Origin: Treponema sp.
GTDB taxonomy: Bacteria > Spirochaetota > Spirochaetia > Treponematales > Breznakiellaceae
Reading direction: 5' to 3'
DNA length: 7,119 bases
NCBI GenBank assembly: GCA_031257715.1
Contig: JAIROE010000183.1
Coordinates: forward strand, 1-7,119
Of the stretch, positions 5,133 to 7,119 are shown one piece after another. Under the pieces are notes generated by a model. The model was given only the letters and a program-made list of their open reading frames with translations, was not told where the DNA came from and made no database searches. A program made the translations under genes and the position numbers. Numbering within the stretch: the first letter of the stretch is position 1; every line of letters starts with the position of its first letter.

Positions 5133-6215
5133 ATGGATAATCAGTATATCCAAAGACTCGAAAGAATTGAAGTGGAGCTTGAAAAATGGCTGCCGCCGGA
5201 ACCTGGATCTGCCTGGATGGACCGTGTCTTTCCGGGACTTGAAAGCAGGGTTGATCCGGCCCTGGTCCGTTCCCTTTCGGAACCGGGAAGGGAGCTTCTG
5301 AAACGGGGGGGCAAGAGGTGGCGGCCCCTCCTTATGACCCTCGTCTGTGAAAGCCTGGGCGGCAGGGAGGAAGCCGTGCCCCTTGCCCCTTTGGTTGAAT
5401 TCTCCCATACGGCAAGCCTCATTCATGATGATATTGAAGACAGTTCCGGCGAAAGGAGGGGAAAACCCGCGGTACATCTGCTTTACGGAACCGACCGCGG
5501 GTTAAACAGCGGTTCTTTTCTCTATTTCCTTTCGCTTGCCTGTATAGGCGGGTGGGCGGAAAAGGCGGCCGGCCGCGGTGCCGGGCCGGAATGCGCCGGC
5601 CGCATCCTTGCTGCCTGGGGGGAATACATGCGGAAACTGCATCTGGGGCAGGCCATGGACATACACTGGCACCGGGATTTTTCCTCGCTTCCCGGTATTG
5701 ATGAATACCATACGATGTGCGCCCTTAAGACCGGCTGCCTTGCCCGGCTGGCGGCGGTTCTGGGGGTATGCGCGGTTCCTGTCCTTGAGGATACCGTACG
5801 AAAAACGGCGGCGGACATTCTGGGCGGCGCGGCGGAAAAGCTCGGGGTGGGGTTTCAGATCCTTGACGATGTCAAGAACCTTACAACCGGAATTCCCGGC
5901 AAGACCCGGGGGGATGACGTTGCCGAAGGAAAGAAGAGCCTTCCTGTGCTGTTGTACCTGCACCGCAGGCCGGATCGCAGGGAATTCGCCGCGGAATGTT
6001 TTGCCGCCGCCCGCAGGGACGGGCCGGAAATTCCTTTGGCCGGGGCATTTATCGGGGAGCTTGACGCCGCCGGCGTTCTGGGAGAAGCTGGGGAACAGGG
6101 ACTTTCCCTGATCAGGGAAAGCACGGAAATTTTTTCCGGGGATGTTATTGCCGGGGAAGTTTTGCGGGAACCGGGCAAAACACTGCTCGGCGGTCTTGCC
6201 GGCCTTATCAGCTAA
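5133..6215 (+). CDS. Polyprenyl synthase (trans-isoprenyl diphosphate synthase)
   Basis: This 360-residue enzyme condenses isopentenyl diphosphate onto an allylic diphosphate to build linear isoprenoids for quinone tails, lipid carriers or carotenoid-like products. Ordered motifs are GGKRWRP (59-65), the first aspartate-rich motif DDIED (99-103), GQAMD (172-176), KTG (199-201), FQILDDVKN (241-249) and GDDVAEGKKSLP (260-271). The first motif lacks the two-residue insert of bacterial FPP synthases, and small residues (A94, S95) sit four and five positions before it. Both features point to a C20 or longer product. In the second motif the last aspartate is asparagine (DDVKN), as in eukaryotic GGPP synthases. 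ATG at 5133 is the only usable start because a stop lies just upstream in frame, yet no Shine-Dalgarno sequence precedes it. The chain length is not certain. It is followed by the BFN/UVR gene after 50 bp. Confidence 0.9.
   Translation: MDNQYIQRLERIEVELEKWLPPEPGSAWMDRVFPGLESRVDPALVRSLSEPGRELLKRGGKRWRPLLMTLVCESLGGREEAVPLAPLVEFSHTASLIHDDIEDSSGERRGKPAVHLLYGTDRGLNSGSFLYFLSLACIGGWAEKAAGRGAGPECAGRILAAWGEYMRKLHLGQAMDIHWHRDFSSLPGIDEYHTMCALKTGCLARLAAVLGVCAVPVLEDTVRKTAADILGGAAEKLGVGFQILDDVKNLTTGIPGKTRGDDVAEGKKSLPVLLYLHRRPDRREFAAECFAAARRDGPEIPLAGAFIGELDAAGVLGEAGEQGLSLIRESTEIFSGDVIAGEVLREPGKTLLGGLAGLIS
5143..5171 (-). promoter_or_regulatory. Promoter candidate for the exported-protein/rlmE pair
   Basis: On the minus strand TTCAAT (5171-5166, three of six matches) and TATACT (5148-5143, five of six) are 17 bp apart. 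Transcription would start near 5136 and give a leader of about 35 bases carrying the AAAGGAG site before the ATG at 5102. The promoter lies inside the first codons of the divergent synthase gene, so the two transcription units would interfere with each other. Confidence 0.35.
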
Positions 6216-6265
6216 AAATACATGAAAAAAAACGGCTTTCAGGTTACATTATTATGGAGAAGACC

Positions 6266-6859
6266 ATGAATGATATGATGAAGGCTGAAATCTGGACCAT
6301 CGCGCGGACCGAAGAGGGAAACGCGGTGCTCCTCCGGCCCCTTGGATCAGATGTCGCTGTTCCCATATTCATAGGCCCCCTGGAAACCCAGTATATACTC
6401 ATCGGCGGCGGTGAAATGCCGGTCAAACGGCCCCTGACGCCGGATCTTTTTTTGAGCCTTGTAAAACGGGTCGGACTGGAACTCAAACGGGTGGAGATCC
6501 ACGAAATCAGAAACAATACTTTTCATGCCCGGCTTGTCCTTTCAGGTGGAGAATACACCGGTAAGGACCCGCTTGTCCTTGATTCACGGCCTTCCGACGC
6601 TTTTGCCCTTTCGGTGCGGAAAAAATGCCCCATCTATGTTTCCCGCAGGGTAGTGAAACAGGCTGGAATTCCGGTTGATATGGTCATTGATGAAGTGGAA
6701 GAAGCGGCGCATTCCATTGATCTGCGTGACGAAAATGCACCGGTCTCAAAAAAAGAAGAACTTCTTGCCGAGCTGGACAGGGCCGTCGCCGCGGAAGAAT
6801 ACGAAAAGGCCGCGGAAATACGGGATATACTTCTTCACTTCAACAGGGAAGATACCTGA
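6266..6859 (+). CDS. Bifunctional-nuclease (BFN, DUF151) domain protein with C-terminal UVR motif
   Basis: This 197-residue protein consists of a BFN/DUF151 domain (about 7-130) and a UvrB/UvrC-type UVR helix pair (about 163-192). BFN hallmarks are VPIFIGPLE (32-40), the helix after PLTPDLF (56-62), EIRNNTFHARLVL (80-92) and DSRPSDAFALSVR (106-118). The UVR part reads ELDRAVAAEEYEKAAEIRD (169-187). Family members have been described as nucleases with activity on DNA and RNA, but most are uncharacterised. In UvrB and UvrC the UVR motif mediates their mutual contact, so a link to repair or protein partnering is inference. The ATG at 6266 is favoured because GGAG lies six bases upstream; the ATG at 6254 has no ribosome binding site. 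It is probably co-transcribed with the synthase and ends just before a good terminator. Confidence 0.9.
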   Translation: MNDMMKAEIWTIARTEEGNAVLLRPLGSDVAVPIFIGPLETQYILIGGGEMPVKRPLTPDLFLSLVKRVGLELKRVEIHEIRNNTFHARLVLSGGEYTGKDPLVLDSRPSDAFALSVRKKCPIYVSRRVVKQAGIPVDMVIDEVEEAAHSIDLRDENAPVSKKEELLAELDRAVAAEEYEKAAEIRDILLHFNREDT

Positions 6860-6871
6860 CAACCGGGGTGC

Positions 6872-6896
6872 CCCGCCCATGGTTATGCGGGTTTTT
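6872..6896 (+). terminator. Intrinsic terminator after the BFN/UVR gene
   Basis: CCCGC (6872-6876) and GCGGG (6887-6891) form a five-pair GC stem with a ten-base loop, followed at once by TTTTT (6892-6896). It starts 12 bases after the stop codon. An alternative stem, CGGGG/CCCCG at 6864-6875, uses part of the same 5' arm and would exclude the terminator fold. Confidence 0.7.
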
Positions 6897-6901
6897 ATGA
6901 T

Positions 6902-6953
6902 ATTAGGGTTGTCCAATAATTTCGGCTATTGAACAGTTTCCGCTAAAAAACGG
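6902..6953. repeat. Copy 1 of a ~52-bp intergenic repeat with imperfect hairpin
   Basis: This copy starts ATTAGGGTTGTCC and ends CCGCTAAAAAACGG. Its core, TTGTCCAATAAT then TTCG then GCTATTGAACAG (6909-6936), folds as a 12-position stem with two wobbles and two mismatches. It aligns along its whole length with the copy at 7004-7056. Eight positions differ, all of them transitions, and there is one extra A in the other copy. A TATGAT box directly precedes it but shares bases with the terminator T-run and has no -35 partner. Confidence 0.75.
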
Positions 6954-6972
6954 CTTTTAATGAAGAGTTCTA

Positions 6973-7001
6973 TTGCCAAAAAGGGAAAAAGCGTGTATTA
7001 T
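6973..7001 (+). promoter_or_regulatory. Strong sigma70-like promoter facing the right edge
   Basis: TTGCCA (6973-6978, five of six matches) and TATTAT (6996-7001, five of six) have the ideal 17-bp spacing. Transcription would start near 7008, three bases before the perfect palindrome at 7011-7038. The product must lie beyond the right edge or be a small RNA. It is the best promoter match in the window. Confidence 0.55.
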
Positions 7002-7003
7002 AT

Positions 7004-7056
7004 ATTAGAATTGTTCAATAACTTCAGTTATTGAACAACTTCCGCTAAAAAAACGG
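7004..7056. repeat. Copy 2 of the ~52-bp repeat, with a perfect 12-bp hairpin
   Basis: This copy starts ATTAGAATTGTTC and ends CCGCTAAAAAAACGG, 102 bp after copy 1. TTGTTCAATAAC (7011-7022) and GTTATTGAACAA (7027-7038) are exact reverse complements around TTCA. No T-run follows on either strand, so it is not a standard terminator. It could be a REP-like or MITE-like element, an mRNA 5' hairpin, or an operator for a dimeric repressor overlapping the transcription start. Confidence 0.8.
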
Positions 7057-7057
7057 T

Positions 7058-7094
7058 AGATTTGGCGGATTTTTGCAAAAAATACGCCAAATCT
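7058..7094. repeat. 37-bp near-perfect palindrome
   Basis: AGATTTGGCG (7058-7067) pairs with CGCCAAATCT (7085-7094); inside it ATTTTT (7069-7074) pairs with AAAAAT (7078-7083) around GCA, with a single G/A mismatch between the two arms. It begins one base after repeat copy 2 ends. No T-run follows it on the plus strand. The remaining bases to 7119 include TTGTTTAACAA, a short palindrome, and no gene. Confidence 0.75.
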
Positions 7095-7119
7095 GCGAGA
7101 CTTGTTTAACAACCAACCG

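Noticed and set aside
6902..7094. CRISPR array or tRNA cluster in the repeat region
   Set aside because: There are only two diverged repeat copies with an internal hairpin and no regular spacer series, no cas gene, and no cloverleaf or CCA-type pattern.

Overview
The window is a moderately GC-rich bacterial chromosomal segment holding ordinary single-copy genes rather than an accessory island. The gene set fits a Gram-negative spirochaete, most plausibly a Treponema/Breznakiella-type relative: a four-cysteine (zinc-lid type) adenylate kinase, an RlmE-type 23S rRNA methyltransferase, a Sec-exported protein of no recognised family, a long-chain-type polyprenyl synthase, and a bifunctional-nuclease-domain protein with a C-terminal UVR motif. 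The taxonomic call is inference from gene content and style; no rRNA or other marker is present.

Layout, left to right. At bases 1-62 a minus-strand gene begins and runs off the left edge; its 20 visible residues end in a KLPLV(A) motif reminiscent of the N-terminus of Lon proteases. Bases 217-2204 hold a minus-strand pair transcribed leftward: a MATE-family multidrug/Na+ antiporter followed 23 bp later by a flavodoxin-fold NAD(P)H:quinone-type oxidoreductase. A 42-codon frame that starts like methionine sulfoxide reductase A overlaps the MATE start and may be a gene relic or a leader ORF. Bases 2205-2825 hold no convincing large gene. They carry a doubtful 65-codon minus-strand frame, a good plus-strand sigma70-like promoter, and a hairpin-rich leader for adk.

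Bases 2826-3455 encode adenylate kinase (adk, plus strand). It meets the minus-strand rlmE tail to tail with a 23-bp overlap of coding sequence. rlmE is the second gene of a minus-strand pair whose first gene encodes the Sec-exported protein (4104-5102); the rlmE ribosome binding site overlaps the stop codon of that gene. Only 30 bp separate the exported-protein gene from a divergent polyprenyl synthase gene (5133-6215). The divergent promoters must therefore overlap, and the synthase mRNA may be leaderless. The synthase is followed by the BFN/UVR nuclease-like gene (6266-6859), and a clear intrinsic terminator at 6872-6896 ends this pair.

The last 260 bases are gene-free. They contain two diverged copies of a roughly 52-bp repeat built around a hairpin, a strong promoter whose predicted start lies at the edge of the second, perfect hairpin, and a separate 37-bp near-perfect palindrome. 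This is the least explained part of the window; it is either the control region of a gene beyond the right edge or a cluster of REP-like/MITE-like intergenic elements.

Functionally the region mixes housekeeping roles: nucleotide-energy balance (adk), ribosome maturation (rlmE), isoprenoid chain synthesis, and efflux/redox defence (MATE plus quinone reductase). I see no phage, CRISPR, toxin-antitoxin, integrase or transposase gene, and no tRNA or rRNA.
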